NCBI GenBank assembly: GCA_964617665.1
Contig: CAZUAH010000207.1
Location: forward strand, 1 to 22,369
Direction of reading: 5' to 3'
Origin: JADHUC01 sp964617665
GTDB taxonomy: Bacteria > Planctomycetota > Planctomycetia > Pirellulales > Pirellulaceae
DNA: 22,369 nt
In this document: positions 1-7,940 of the stretch, piece by piece
Numbering within the stretch: position 1 is the first letter of the stretch
Layout of the letters: the number at the start of each line of letters is the position of its first letter
The notes under the pieces: model-generated
The model's input: the letters and a program-made list of their open reading frames with translations, nothing else
The model's database searches: none
Told to the model about the DNA's origin: nothing
Program-made: the position numbers and the translations under genes

Positions 1-59
1 GGGCAGCTCGCGGGCTGCGAGGGTTACGTGGAGTCGTCCGCCCTGGGGCTGATGGGCGG

Positions 60-110
60 GGTGTGGGTGGTGGCGGGGCGGGCGGGGGGGGCCCCGCCCC
101 CCCCCCCCCC
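60..110. repeat. G/C homopolymer tract, possible assembly artefact
   Basis: A G-rich stretch with an 8-G run at 84-91 is followed directly by a C-rich stretch ending in a 14-C run at 97-110. The two halves are nearly complementary and could fold into a GC-only hairpin. Nothing else in the window looks like this, and it lies at the very left edge. A sequencing or assembly error at a contig end is the simplest reading. A real G-quadruplex or C-rich tract cannot be excluded. Confidence 0.6.
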
Positions 111-171
111 GCGTCTCTATCCCAGAAGTCCGGCTCAGCAGGAGCCTCGCGCTCCCAGTTCCTGGATACCC

Positions 172-786
172 TCAGGTAATCTCGTCGCTCTGAACGACAG
201 TAGCGCCGGTTTGGCACATCTCTCGAATGGCTCGCTCGGAATCACCGGCCGTCAAATCCACACCGCAGCATCCGTCTTCGATCAAACGGACCTGGAAACC
301 CAAGGCCAGTGCGTCCAGAACGGTAAACTTGACGCAATAGTCCGTCGCCAGTCCCATGACGAACACATCTGTAACATTGCGTTCTTGCAGAAAGTCTCCC
401 AGACCTGTCGCCTTGCGACGCCCGTTATCAAAGAAGCCACTATAGCTATCCGTATCCGAACCGGCTCCCTTGAGGAAAACTCGGTCGATATCGCCGACGT
501 CCAATCCCTCGACGAAGTCGGCCCCCGCAGTGTCCTGGATGCAATGATCCGGCCACAATGTCTGCTGCAAACCGTTCAACTCGATGATATCACCGATCTT
601 GCGGCTCGGATGTTGGCTGGCGAAACTGCCATGATCGGCCGGGTGCCAGTCCTTTATGGCCACCACCAACTCGAACTGCGCAATCAGCCGATTCGCCACC
701 GACACCACCCGCTCACCATCCGGAACTGCCAGCGCACCGCCCGGCACGAAATCGTTCTGGATATCCACCAGCAACAGCGCTCGCAT
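172..786 (-). CDS. pncA: Nicotinamidase (isochorismatase-fold hydrolase)
   Basis: Nicotinamidase converts nicotinamide to nicotinate and ammonia in the NAD salvage pathway and is cytoplasmic. The 204-residue product is normal for the family (E. coli about 213). The catalytic triad is visible: Asp8 in VDIQNDF, Lys106 in FLKG, and Cys151 in ATDYC. The metal ligands Asp46 and His48 (DWHP) and His81 (WPDHC) are present, as is the HGSFASQHP segment typical of E. coli-like PncA. The ATG is preceded by a GGAGG about 8 nt upstream, which fixes the start. It lies downstream of the DUF4159 gene on the same strand, 158 bp away, with an inverted-repeat region between, so co-transcription is uncertain. 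Some pyrazinamidase-type enzymes share this fold, but the motif set makes PncA the best call. Confidence 0.95.
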   Translation of the reverse strand: MRALLLVDIQNDFVPGGALAVPDGERVVSVANRLIAQFELVVAIKDWHPADHGSFASQHPSRKIGDIIELNGLQQTLWPDHCIQDTAGADFVEGLDVGDIDRVFLKGAGSDTDSYSGFFDNGRRKATGLGDFLQERNVTDVFVMGLATDYCVKFTVLDALALGFQVRLIEDGCCGVDLTAGDSERAIREMCQTGATVVQSDEIT

Positions 787-832
787 CCATCAGACCTCCG
801 GCCCATACGATTCAGAGCCAATCTTCAAATGT

Positions 833-906
833 GTAGTGGTGGCTTCCAGCCGCCACTTAAAGACCTGTATATCGCCTAAAACGGGGGGGCTGTATGCCAC
901 CACTAC
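833..906 (-). repeat. Inverted repeat with two alternative hairpins
   Basis: Between the DUF4159 and pncA genes, GTAGTGGTGGC at 833-843 is perfectly complementary to GCCACCACTAC at 896-906 (11 bp). The 835-843 arm can instead pair with 849-857, giving a 9-bp stem with one G-T wobble and a five-base loop. The two pairings exclude each other. There is no T-rich tail, so this is not a standard intrinsic terminator. It could limit read-through into pncA or be a short dispersed repeat. Confidence 0.55.
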
Positions 907-944
907 CTGACTCGCTCGCGATTCCTCCATCTGAATACTGGCTC

Positions 945-3323
945 TCACTGTAGTAGGGCAAACAATACGATGTTGACGCATAATCTGGCAGCGTCCGCCC
1001 TGATGTATCCTTTACACTCCATCGACGCATGGTTTTCCATCGCGCAACTGATATCGTAGGGCGAGAAGATCACCGCCAGCCGGCCGTCGATCTCGACGCC
1101 TTCCAGATGGGGCTTGACCTTGGATAACTTGGCCTTCAACGGGTCGTCTTCTGTCCGAACCTGTGGATCGCGCAGCGTGACCGTCGTCGTGTCGTAACCT
1201 CGAAACTCCTTAGTGAACAGCGGATGCGCGGCGGGGATACGGACGAATTGGGCTTCGGGCACAGCCGCCTTGACCTCTCGACGAAACGCGGTGGCAAACT
1301 GTGAACTCGCGCAAATAGCGTCGCCAAACAGGAAGCCTCCGCGTTTTAGATACGTTCCCAATGCCTTGCGTTCGATGGGCGTCAAACGAAAGTCCCGGCG
1401 CCCGTGAATGAAGGCGATGGGATGGTCGTACAACTGCGGATCGGAAAACGGCAACAACCGCTGTTCCGTGCTCAGTCGCACCTCGATCTGTGAGTTGATC
1501 GTCTCGAGGAGATTTGGCAGTGCGTTAATTGCGTCGTTGCTGCCACCACCGTGCGTAATCTTCGGGATGACGAGCACGGCTCGCTCAGGCTCTTTGTTCC
1601 CAGCAGCTTGACTCGCAATCCGCGGGCGATCCAGTTTGTCCTTGATTCGACGGTTCGTCGCATAAGTAAGTACATTCGCGCCGATGGCCAGGCAAGCGTT
1701 CACTTCGTCTTGAACCGCTTGAGGATATCCCGTCTTACGCTTGCCACGATCCAATTCCCAATAGCACGACAGATCCCGTGGGCAGTAGACCACGCTGGTT
1801 CGGCAGCATGCGTCGATACCGTACAGCGGTCGTACGTACTTAGGATCGACTTTTTGTTCGGCATACCAGATCGCATGATCCGAGGGCAGCAAACGCAGAG
1901 CGCTGTTCGGGAACAACTCCTTCATCAACGCCCGGAACTTGGCGTCGAAGTCTCCGCCCGAGCAGCACGTTTCAGCAAACAAGAATCCGCCTTGGTTGAC
2001 ATAGTCCTTCAGGTTCTCCTTGTGTTCGCGAGCCAAATCCAGCCCCTTGCTGCCGCTGATGAACAGCACAGGCGTTTGCAGCAGATCTTCGAGCGTGGCA
2101 GCGCTCACGTCGATGGTTTGCCACGTGAGTTTCTGCCGCCAAAGCGGATCGCTTTGTTGCCAACGTTGCTCGACGTTGTGGGTCAGGTTATGCAGAGCGC
2201 TGCGGTGGCGGTTCCAATCGTTGCCATAGCCGTGTTTCAGCTTTGCAATCACTACTGGGCGGCGACCTTTGGCAAGGAACAACAGCGCGAACGACGTGGC
2301 AATCAGTGGGTTGTCTTCGCCATGCCCGACGCCCAGCCAATTGCCGAAGTCCTTGTCCTGCTCGTCGACCAGGGCCGTGGCACCCTCGCGGTACCAATCG
2401 TGCCGACCGATGAATCGTTGCCCTGTCAGACGACCGACTCGCTCCATGCCGTAGAGATAATAGAGGCGGCCGGAAAGGCTGAAATCCACACGGACACGCG
2501 AACCGAGCGAAGGGCCGGGATTCACCTGCACAGAAAAATGATTGCCGAGCCACTGAAACGCGCGTTCCACATCGCTGTTGTCTTGTTGCTCGCAGCAACA
2601 TTGCACCGTGCCACCGACCACCCGCGCATCACCCTCGTGCATTTTGCCTGAGGCAATGATCAGGGCTGCAATGCCCGCACAGGTCATACTTCCGGTCGAG
2701 GCTGCTGTTGGCACGCCTTCCACGTCTTTGTAGTAACCGAAAGCACCGTCCGGCCGCTGACAGCTTTTCCAGTACTGTCGCGCACGCTCCCAGGTCAGTT
2801 CATCTACCTCGATGCCAGCCAACTCTGCCTCGTGCAGCCCAAGCACGGCAAACTGGCTGTTCGAGTTGTCACCACCGGCATGCTTGGCGAAATAGCTCCA
2901 AGCGCCGGTTCGGTCGCCATCGGGTATCTGGGCCCGTGCCAGCCATTCCGCCCTTCGTCGAATCTGCAGCAGGTCCTTCTTTGGCTCGGCCGCGGCAAAG
3001 GCCATGATCTGCGTGGCCACCGAATACGTGTCCCTCAATTCGTCCAGCGAACGCAAATATGAAAGCGATTTCTGAATCGCGGGCGAATCGACCGGCTCGC
3101 CGCACTCCAGCAACGCCAACGTACAGAGTCCCGTCAGCCCGCCTCGAAAGCCGGGGCGTTCGGGCCAGTTGCCGGTCGTCTTCGACTGCTGGCTTTTCAG
3201 GTACGTGATGCCGCGCTGCATCGCCTGTTGAACCTGCTCGGCCGTAATATCCGCATGCGCCGGCGTCACAACCGTGACGATCGCACCGATGAACAACAGC
3301 AGCCGCGTGAATCCAATCGGCAT
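945..3323 (-). CDS. Secreted protein: toroid repeats plus two DUF4159 domains
   Basis: Residues 1-24 form a signal peptide (hydrophobic core, then VTPAHA-D). Residues about 28-355 carry prenyltransferase/squalene-cyclase-like alpha-toroid repeats (for example GLTGLCTLALLECG, GGDNSNSQFAVLGLHEAEL, and GSMTCAGIAALIIASG). Two DUF4159 domains follow, about 358-560 and 580-792, each with a GGFLF core and a late Cys/Ser-containing motif (YCPRDLSC; SPYDISCAM). The protein is cysteine-rich, including CCC at 242-244. The chosen ATG has AAGGA about 8 nt upstream; a TTG start at 3341 in the same frame lies before that site and is less likely. DUF4159 has a glutamine-amidotransferase-like fold but no proven activity. 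It is divergent from the MoxR operon, with which DUF4159 proteins commonly associate in planctomycetes. The 792-residue product is probably periplasmic. Function unknown. Confidence 0.9.
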   Translation of the reverse strand: MPIGFTRLLLFIGAIVTVVTPAHADITAEQVQQAMQRGITYLKSQQSKTTGNWPERPGFRGGLTGLCTLALLECGEPVDSPAIQKSLSYLRSLDELRDTYSVATQIMAFAAAEPKKDLLQIRRRAEWLARAQIPDGDRTGAWSYFAKHAGGDNSNSQFAVLGLHEAELAGIEVDELTWERARQYWKSCQRPDGAFGYYKDVEGVPTAASTGSMTCAGIAALIIASGKMHEGDARVVGGTVQCCCEQQDNSDVERAFQWLGNHFSVQVNPGPSLGSRVRVDFSLSGRLYYLYGMERVGRLTGQRFIGRHDWYREGATALVDEQDKDFGNWLGVGHGEDNPLIATSFALLFLAKGRRPVVIAKLKHGYGNDWNRHRSALHNLTHNVEQRWQQSDPLWRQKLTWQTIDVSAATLEDLLQTPVLFISGSKGLDLAREHKENLKDYVNQGGFLFAETCCSGGDFDAKFRALMKELFPNSALRLLPSDHAIWYAEQKVDPKYVRPLYGIDACCRTSVVYCPRDLSCYWELDRGKRKTGYPQAVQDEVNACLAIGANVLTYATNRRIKDKLDRPRIASQAAGNKEPERAVLVIPKITHGGGSNDAINALPNLLETINSQIEVRLSTEQRLLPFSDPQLYDHPIAFIHGRRDFRLTPIERKALGTYLKRGGFLFGDAICASSQFATAFRREVKAAVPEAQFVRIPAAHPLFTKEFRGYDTTTVTLRDPQVRTEDDPLKAKLSKVKPHLEGVEIDGRLAVIFSPYDISCAMENHASMECKGYIRADAARLCVNIVLFALLQ

Positions 3324-3351
3324 GTTCGCTTCCTTCAACAACGCCCCTGTC

Positions 3352-3363
3352 TATGTCGACATA
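3352..3363. promoter_or_regulatory. 12-bp perfect palindrome in divergent promoter region
   Basis: TATGTCGACATA reads the same on both strands. It lies between the DUF4159 start and its predicted -10 box at 3367-3372, so a bound protein would sit near the transcription start of that gene. A related TTTGTCGACG occurs at 3420-3430 inside the spacer of the MoxR-side promoter. A shared operator is an inference. Confidence 0.35.
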
Positions 3364-3366
3364 AAC

Positions 3367-3395
3367 ATCTTAGGGATCAATGGTTACGTCGGCAA
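3367..3395 (-). promoter_or_regulatory. Predicted promoter of the DUF4159 gene
   Basis: On the minus strand a -35 box TTGCCG (3390-3395) and a -10 box TAAGAT (3367-3372) are separated by exactly 17 bp. The -10 lies 43 bp before the chosen ATG at 3323. Spacing is ideal for the housekeeping sigma factor. Confidence 0.5.
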
Positions 3396-3411
3396 CGTGA
3401 ATCGCACCGCG

Positions 3412-3440
3412 TTGCTGACATTTGTCGACGTCGCTAAAAT
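3412..3440 (+). promoter_or_regulatory. Predicted promoter of the MoxR operon
   Basis: A -35 box TTGCTG (3412-3417) and a -10 box TAAAAT (3435-3440) are separated by 17 bp, about 60 bp before the MoxR start. With the minus-strand promoter this makes a compact divergent pair within about 75 bp. Confidence 0.55.
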
Positions 3441-3499
3441 CCTTATAAGTCTGGATTTCCCAAAACAACGGCCCTTGGCCACAAGCCCCGAGGCATCAG

Positions 3500-4567
3500 G
3501 TGACCGCCAAGCAACGTAGCATCGGCGATATTCTGCAGGAGTTCGCCCAACATCGTCGGGTGATGCAACAGGAACTCCAAAAGGTAATCGTCGGTCAGCA
3601 CGAAGTGATCGAACAGCTTTTCGCAGCGATCTTCACGCGCGGCCACTGCCTGCTGGAGGGCGTCCCCGGTTTGGCCAAGACGCTGATGGTCAGCAGTCTG
3701 GCTCGGATTCTGGACGTCGGTTTCAAGCGAGTCCAATTCACTCCGGATCTGATGCCGTCCGATATCACCGGCACAAATGTGCTGGAAGAGGAGAGTTCGG
3801 GCCGCCGCGATTTTCGTTTCGTGGAAGGACCAGTGTTCACAAACATCCTGCTGGCGGATGAAATCAACCGAACACCGCCCAAGACGCAGGCGGCACTTCT
3901 ACAAGCGATGCAGGAACATGAGGTCACGGTCGGTCGAACGACGTACGATCTACCCGATCCGTTCTTCACCATTGCCACGCAGAACCCAATCGAACAGGAA
4001 GGCACCTACCCTCTGCCCGAGGCCCAGTTGGACCGCTTCATGTTCAACATCAAAATCGACTATCCGTCGGCCGAGGAGGAGGAGCAGATTCTGGCGGTCA
4101 CCACGCGCAACGAGAAGGTCGAGACGCGCAAGGTAATGTCGTCCAAAGTGATCGTCAACGCGCAAAAGTTGGTCGCATCGGTGGCCGTCAGCGAATTTGT
4201 TATCAAATACGTAGCTCGGCTGGTTCGGGCAACGCGTCCACGAGACGTGACCGCACCCGAATTCGTTCGCGAGATGGTCGACTGGGGCGCCGGCCCGCGA
4301 GCGGGGCAGTTCCTGATCAACGGCGGAAAAGCGTTGGCAGCGATGGACGGGCGATTCTCGGTGGCTACTGCTGATGTACGCAAGATCGCCATTCCCGTCC
4401 TGCGGCATCGCGTCAGCACGAATTTTCAGGCCCAAGCCGAAGGAATGACGACTGACGACGTGATAAGACGATTGCTGGAGGAGATCCCCGAGCCAGAAGT
4501 GCCTAAGTTTGTCAAATCCGGGGCGCAAAAAGCGCCAACGCCACCTCCACCGCCGGCCCAGGCGTAG
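3500..4567 (+). CDS. MoxR-family AAA+ ATPase
   Basis: A cytoplasmic MoxR-type AAA+ ATPase that probably remodels or activates a partner carrying a vWA domain, using ATP. Walker A is GVPGLAKT at residues 54-61, Walker B LLADEINR at 117-124, and the sensor-1 region runs from ATQNPIEQEG to LPEAQLDRF at 159-180. These are diagnostic of MoxR. Length is 355 residues; the C-terminus ends in a proline-rich tail with five consecutive prolines that could be a flexible linker. The start is GTG, with GAGG six bases upstream at 3490-3493. It is the first gene of an operon: DUF58 follows after 11 bases and the BatA-like gene overlaps DUF58. The family's substrates are mostly unknown; metal-cofactor insertion and stress roles are reported for relatives. 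Confidence 0.95.
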   Translation: MTAKQRSIGDILQEFAQHRRVMQQELQKVIVGQHEVIEQLFAAIFTRGHCLLEGVPGLAKTLMVSSLARILDVGFKRVQFTPDLMPSDITGTNVLEEESSGRRDFRFVEGPVFTNILLADEINRTPPKTQAALLQAMQEHEVTVGRTTYDLPDPFFTIATQNPIEQEGTYPLPEAQLDRFMFNIKIDYPSAEEEEQILAVTTRNEKVETRKVMSSKVIVNAQKLVASVAVSEFVIKYVARLVRATRPRDVTAPEFVREMVDWGAGPRAGQFLINGGKALAAMDGRFSVATADVRKIAIPVLRHRVSTNFQAQAEGMTTDDVIRRLLEEIPEPEVPKFVKSGAQKAPTPPPPPAQA

Positions 4568-4578
4568 GGCGTCCTTCG

Positions 4579-5472
4579 ATGTCCGTCGAAAAATACCTGA
4601 AGCCCGAGGTTATCAATCAGATCAAACGGTTGGACCTGCGCGCCCAGTTCGTTGTAAAGGGCTTTCTCCAGGGTTTGCACGCTAGCCCGTTTCATGGCTT
4701 CTCGGTGGAGTTCAGCGAACACCGCAAATACACCGCGGGCGACGATCCCAAAGACATCGACTGGTTAGTCTACGCCAAGACCGACAAATTCTACGTCAAA
4801 AAGTTCGAGGCCGAAACGAACATCACCGGCTACTTGGTGATGGATTTGAGTAGCTCGATGGGCTACACGTACCGCCAGGAGTTGACCAAATTCGACTACT
4901 CAATCTGTCTGGCGGCGGCGCTCTGTTATCTGATGATCTACCAACAAGACCCAGTGGGCTTGATCACATTCGATGAAAAGATACGGGACAGTCTGCCCCC
5001 GAGATCGAAGCGCACACAGTTGGGTAATCTGCTGTCGCACCTCTCGCGTCTGGAGCCGACCGGCCAAACGGACATCGCCAACAGCATCACGCAAATCGCG
5101 GCCATGTTACGCCATCGCAGCTTGGTGATGATCTTCTCGGATCTGTTGACCGATCCTGAACCGGTCATCCACAGCCTGCGCGTTCTGCGACACGGTGGGC
5201 ACGATGTGATCCTGTTCCACGTGCTAGACGAGGCCGAGGTACGTTTTCCGTTTGACGGCGTTGTCGAATTCGAGGAGCCGGAAACGGAAGAGAAAATCCA
5301 GGTCGACGCAACGGGATACAGGCGCGAGTACCTGTCGGAAGTCGAAGCATTCCGAGACAAATTCCGGCAAGAGTGCTTTCAGACCGGCGTGGACTACGTC
5401 GAGCTAGATACAAGCATGCAATTCGACAAGGCGCTGATGGAGTATCTGACCAGTAGGCGGTCGAGGTTTTGA
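4579..5472 (+). CDS. DUF58 domain protein (vWA-like)
   Basis: The 297-residue protein has the DUF58 signature around residues 42-80 (SVEFSEHRKYTAGDDPKDID then KFYVKKFEAETN) followed by a vWA-like fold. The metal-ion-dependent adhesion motif is intact at 89-93 (D-L-S-S-S, then MG). No signal peptide or membrane segment is seen, so it is probably cytosolic or bound to the membrane through its neighbour. DUF58 proteins are the usual partner of MoxR ATPases, and the 11-base gap after moxR supports co-expression at matched levels. Its stop codon shares one base with the ATG of the next gene (TGATG), suggesting translational coupling. The biochemical role of DUF58 is not established. Confidence 0.93.
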   Translation: MSVEKYLKPEVINQIKRLDLRAQFVVKGFLQGLHASPFHGFSVEFSEHRKYTAGDDPKDIDWLVYAKTDKFYVKKFEAETNITGYLVMDLSSSMGYTYRQELTKFDYSICLAAALCYLMIYQQDPVGLITFDEKIRDSLPPRSKRTQLGNLLSHLSRLEPTGQTDIANSITQIAAMLRHRSLVMIFSDLLTDPEPVIHSLRVLRHGGHDVILFHVLDEAEVRFPFDGVVEFEEPETEEKIQVDATGYRREYLSEVEAFRDKFRQECFQTGVDYVELDTSMQFDKALMEYLTSRRSRF

Positions 5473-7826
5473 TGGCCTTCGTCAACTTTTCACTCATCTT
5501 CGGCGGTATGGCTGTGGCGATCCCGATCGTCCTGCACTTGGTGATGCGCCAACGGCCGAAGCAACTGGTCTTTCCCGCGATCCGTTTCCTGCAACAGCGA
5601 CGCGATGCGAATCGCCGCAAGATGCAACTGCGCCACTGGTTGTTGTTGGCCCTTCGGTGCCTGGCGGTCGCCCTGCTGGCTGCGGCGCTGGCTCGGCCAA
5701 GCGCGCACTCGATGATGCTGGGAAACTGGATTATCATCGGGGTTCTAGGGGCATTGTTCCTGATCGCTGCCCTGCTTGCGTTGCTTTCGGCTCTGCAGAA
5801 ACGTGGTCGCGTGGCTGTATTGGGTTCTTTCTCTGCTTCCCTGCTGCTGGCCATTGTTCTGGTGGTCATGCTGCAAAGGACTCTTGGGGACGGCGACAAG
5901 CAGGCAATTGGCAACCAACAGGCTCCCGTTGGAGCCGTGTTGGTCTTCGATACCTCGCCACGCATGCAATACCTTCGGCAGAACAGTACCCGATTGGAAC
6001 AGGCGCAAGACATCGCCTTCTGGCTAATACGGCAACTGCCTCCTGATAGCGAAGTCGCCGTAGTCGACTCGCGGCAGAGCGGCGCGGTTTTTGCCATCGA
6101 CTTGGCAGCCGCCGAACGGTCGGTCGAGCGTTTGGAGATCGCGGGCGTACCGTTGCCGTTCGTGGACGTCGTGAACCAGGCGGTCGAGCTTGCTGCAGCA
6201 AGCAAAAAGGCGCGCAAGGAGGTGTACGTCCTTACGGATATGACTCGGCCAGCCTGGGCCGCCGCGTCGCCTGTCATGCTGCAGCGACGTTTGGCCGATG
6301 CAGACGATGTCTTGCTGTACATCGTCGATGTGGGCGCCGACGATCCGCACAACACGGCGTTAGGCAACGTGAGTGCGTCGGCCGACGTGCTGCCCAAGGG
6401 CGGCGAGTTGACCGTACACACAGAAGTAAGTTGCATTGGCCCGGGGGGACCGAATACTGTCGAACTTCATTTGGAGCAGCCGGATGCGGAACGTCCGCTG
6501 ATCATGGACGGTGAGATGCTGTTGCCCGCCTCGCAACTGCGTAGCCAACGCGTTGTCAATCTTCCCGAAAACGGTGCCCAGATGATCAGCTTCCATTTGG
6601 GCGGCCTCGAGACGGGCGTCCACCAGGGGCGAATCAAGGTGGCGGGGCAGGACGGTCTGGCCCTTGACGACAATCGCTATTTCACGGTCGAGGTCCAGGA
6701 GGCAACGCCCATTCTCGTCCTCGCACCGGCCGGAGTGGTGACGAAGTACCTTGTCGAGGCGATCGCGCCGTACGAGTACCGAGAAACAGGCCGGGCGCGA
6801 TACGACTGCTCTGTGCAAAGACAGGCCGAGTTGCCGAATCTCGACTTGGATGATTACCCCGCGGTCTGTCTGTTGGATCCCACGCCGCTCACGCCGCCCG
6901 ATTGGGCAAGACTGGCGTCTTACGTGCGCGGCGGTGGCGGACTGGCAATTTTCTTGGGACACAATGCTGACCAAGCGTCGTTCAATGTGCCCGTGGCGCA
7001 TCCTATCCTCGGAGGCAAGCTTGTCCGTCAGTGGCGCTCGCAGGGAGACCTCTTCCTTACCCTGCGTGACCTGAATCATCCAGTCACAGTGACCTTTCGC
7101 GACATTGCGACTACGGTACCTTTCCATCAATTCCCGGTGTACCGGCATTGGGTGCTGGACGACTTTGCGCCCAATGCTCAGTTGGTCATCCCATACAGCA
7201 ACAACAAGCCCGCTCTATTGGAGACCACTTTGGACCGCGGACGCGCCCTGACTATGACAACGCCCGTCTCCGATCCTGCACGCCTGACCAACCGACAATC
7301 GTGGAACGAATTGCCGACGGGCGAGAATGCATGGCCTTACTTCATGCTTGCCAACGAAATGGTGCATTACCTCGTCGACACCGGAGGTACGAAGCTGAAC
7401 TACATGGCTGGCGAAACGGCGACGCTGCCAAACAGTCGAGACCGCTATCCGGTGCGATATCAGTTGTTCACGCCGCTTGGCCAACCACAGGACGTCACGG
7501 CGGCCGAGGGGAGAATCGTGGTCAAATTCACGGAGTACCCGGGCGCGTATCGCTTGAAGGGCAATCAAGGCGGGCCGGTCAGCCGTGGCTTCTGCGTAAA
7601 CCTGCCAAGGGCAGCCAGCGACTTGGGACGCCTTTCCAGAGACGAGTTGGACGGCATGCTTGGAGCCGACCGATATCATTTCGCTCGCACCAAAGACGAG
7701 ATCGTGCTCGGGGTGGGCGAGGCACGCATGGGACGCGAGTTCTATCCATTTCTGATACTGATGGTCTGCCTCCTGCTAGCACTGGAGCACGTACTCGCCA
7801 ACCGATTCTATCGCTCGACTGATTGA
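5472..7826 (+). CDS. BatA-like membrane protein with degenerate vWA domain
   Basis: The 784-residue protein begins with a BatA N-terminal region (residues 1-78: a membrane segment, then RQRPKQLVFPAIRFLQQR and a second hydrophobic segment). Further membrane helices lie at about 84-107 and 117-135. A vWA-like domain follows at about 154-285, but its metal site reads D160-T-S-P-R instead of D-x-S-x-S, so it may not bind metal. The middle has beta-sandwich-like and glutamine-amidotransferase-like segments (YPAVCLLDPTPLTPPDW; YVRGGGGLAIFLG near 490). A last helix lies near the C-terminus (FYPFLILMVCLLLALEHVL). An in-frame TTG one codon earlier is ignored because the ATG overlaps the DUF58 stop as TGATG, with GAGG just upstream. 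It is probably the membrane anchor or target of the MoxR-DUF58 pair. Confidence 0.9.
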   Translation: MAFVNFSLIFGGMAVAIPIVLHLVMRQRPKQLVFPAIRFLQQRRDANRRKMQLRHWLLLALRCLAVALLAAALARPSAHSMMLGNWIIIGVLGALFLIAALLALLSALQKRGRVAVLGSFSASLLLAIVLVVMLQRTLGDGDKQAIGNQQAPVGAVLVFDTSPRMQYLRQNSTRLEQAQDIAFWLIRQLPPDSEVAVVDSRQSGAVFAIDLAAAERSVERLEIAGVPLPFVDVVNQAVELAAASKKARKEVYVLTDMTRPAWAAASPVMLQRRLADADDVLLYIVDVGADDPHNTALGNVSASADVLPKGGELTVHTEVSCIGPGGPNTVELHLEQPDAERPLIMDGEMLLPASQLRSQRVVNLPENGAQMISFHLGGLETGVHQGRIKVAGQDGLALDDNRYFTVEVQEATPILVLAPAGVVTKYLVEAIAPYEYRETGRARYDCSVQRQAELPNLDLDDYPAVCLLDPTPLTPPDWARLASYVRGGGGLAIFLGHNADQASFNVPVAHPILGGKLVRQWRSQGDLFLTLRDLNHPVTVTFRDIATTVPFHQFPVYRHWVLDDFAPNAQLVIPYSNNKPALLETTLDRGRALTMTTPVSDPARLTNRQSWNELPTGENAWPYFMLANEMVHYLVDTGGTKLNYMAGETATLPNSRDRYPVRYQLFTPLGQPQDVTAAEGRIVVKFTEYPGAYRLKGNQGGPVSRGFCVNLPRAASDLGRLSRDELDGMLGADRYHFARTKDEIVLGVGEARMGREFYPFLILMVCLLLALEHVLANRFYRSTD

Positions 7827-7860
7827 TGCGAATCGCCGAGACGGGAATCTCCTTCACAAT

Positions 7861-7907
7861 CGTTCAAGTCTGAATCATTTTCCACCCGAATCTTTCAATA
7901 TTGAACG
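7861..7907. promoter_or_regulatory. Candidate MarR operator
   Basis: TTCAATATTGAA at 7894-7905 is a perfect 12-bp palindrome placed 35 bp before the ATG of the MarR-type gene. An outer inverted pair, CGTTCAA (7861-7867) and TTGAACG (7901-7907), shares its right arm with it. MarR-family dimers commonly bind AT-rich palindromes of this size in their own promoters. I could not define a convincing -35/-10 pair, so autoregulation is inferred. Confidence 0.5.
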
Positions 7908-7940
7908 GTCTTGTCTCTCTTCGCCGTTGGCGGTCGCCAA

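Noticed and set aside
28..879. Open frame of 283 codons on the plus strand
   Set aside because: It lies antisense to pncA, whose motifs are complete, and starts in the homopolymer tract.
790..981. Open frame of 63 codons on the minus strand between the DUF4159 and pncA genes
   Set aside because: It overlaps the DUF4159 3' end and runs through the inverted repeat; the translation has no protein-like features.
1551..2651. Open frame of 366 codons on the plus strand
   Set aside because: Antisense shadow of the DUF4159 gene, which has a signal peptide and family motifs.
5165..6436. Open frame of 423 codons on the minus strand
   Set aside because: Antisense to DUF58 and the BatA-like gene; composition is Arg/Ser-rich, typical of a shadow frame.
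6360..7148. Open frame of 262 codons on the minus strand
   Set aside because: Antisense shadow of the BatA-like gene with no recognisable motif.
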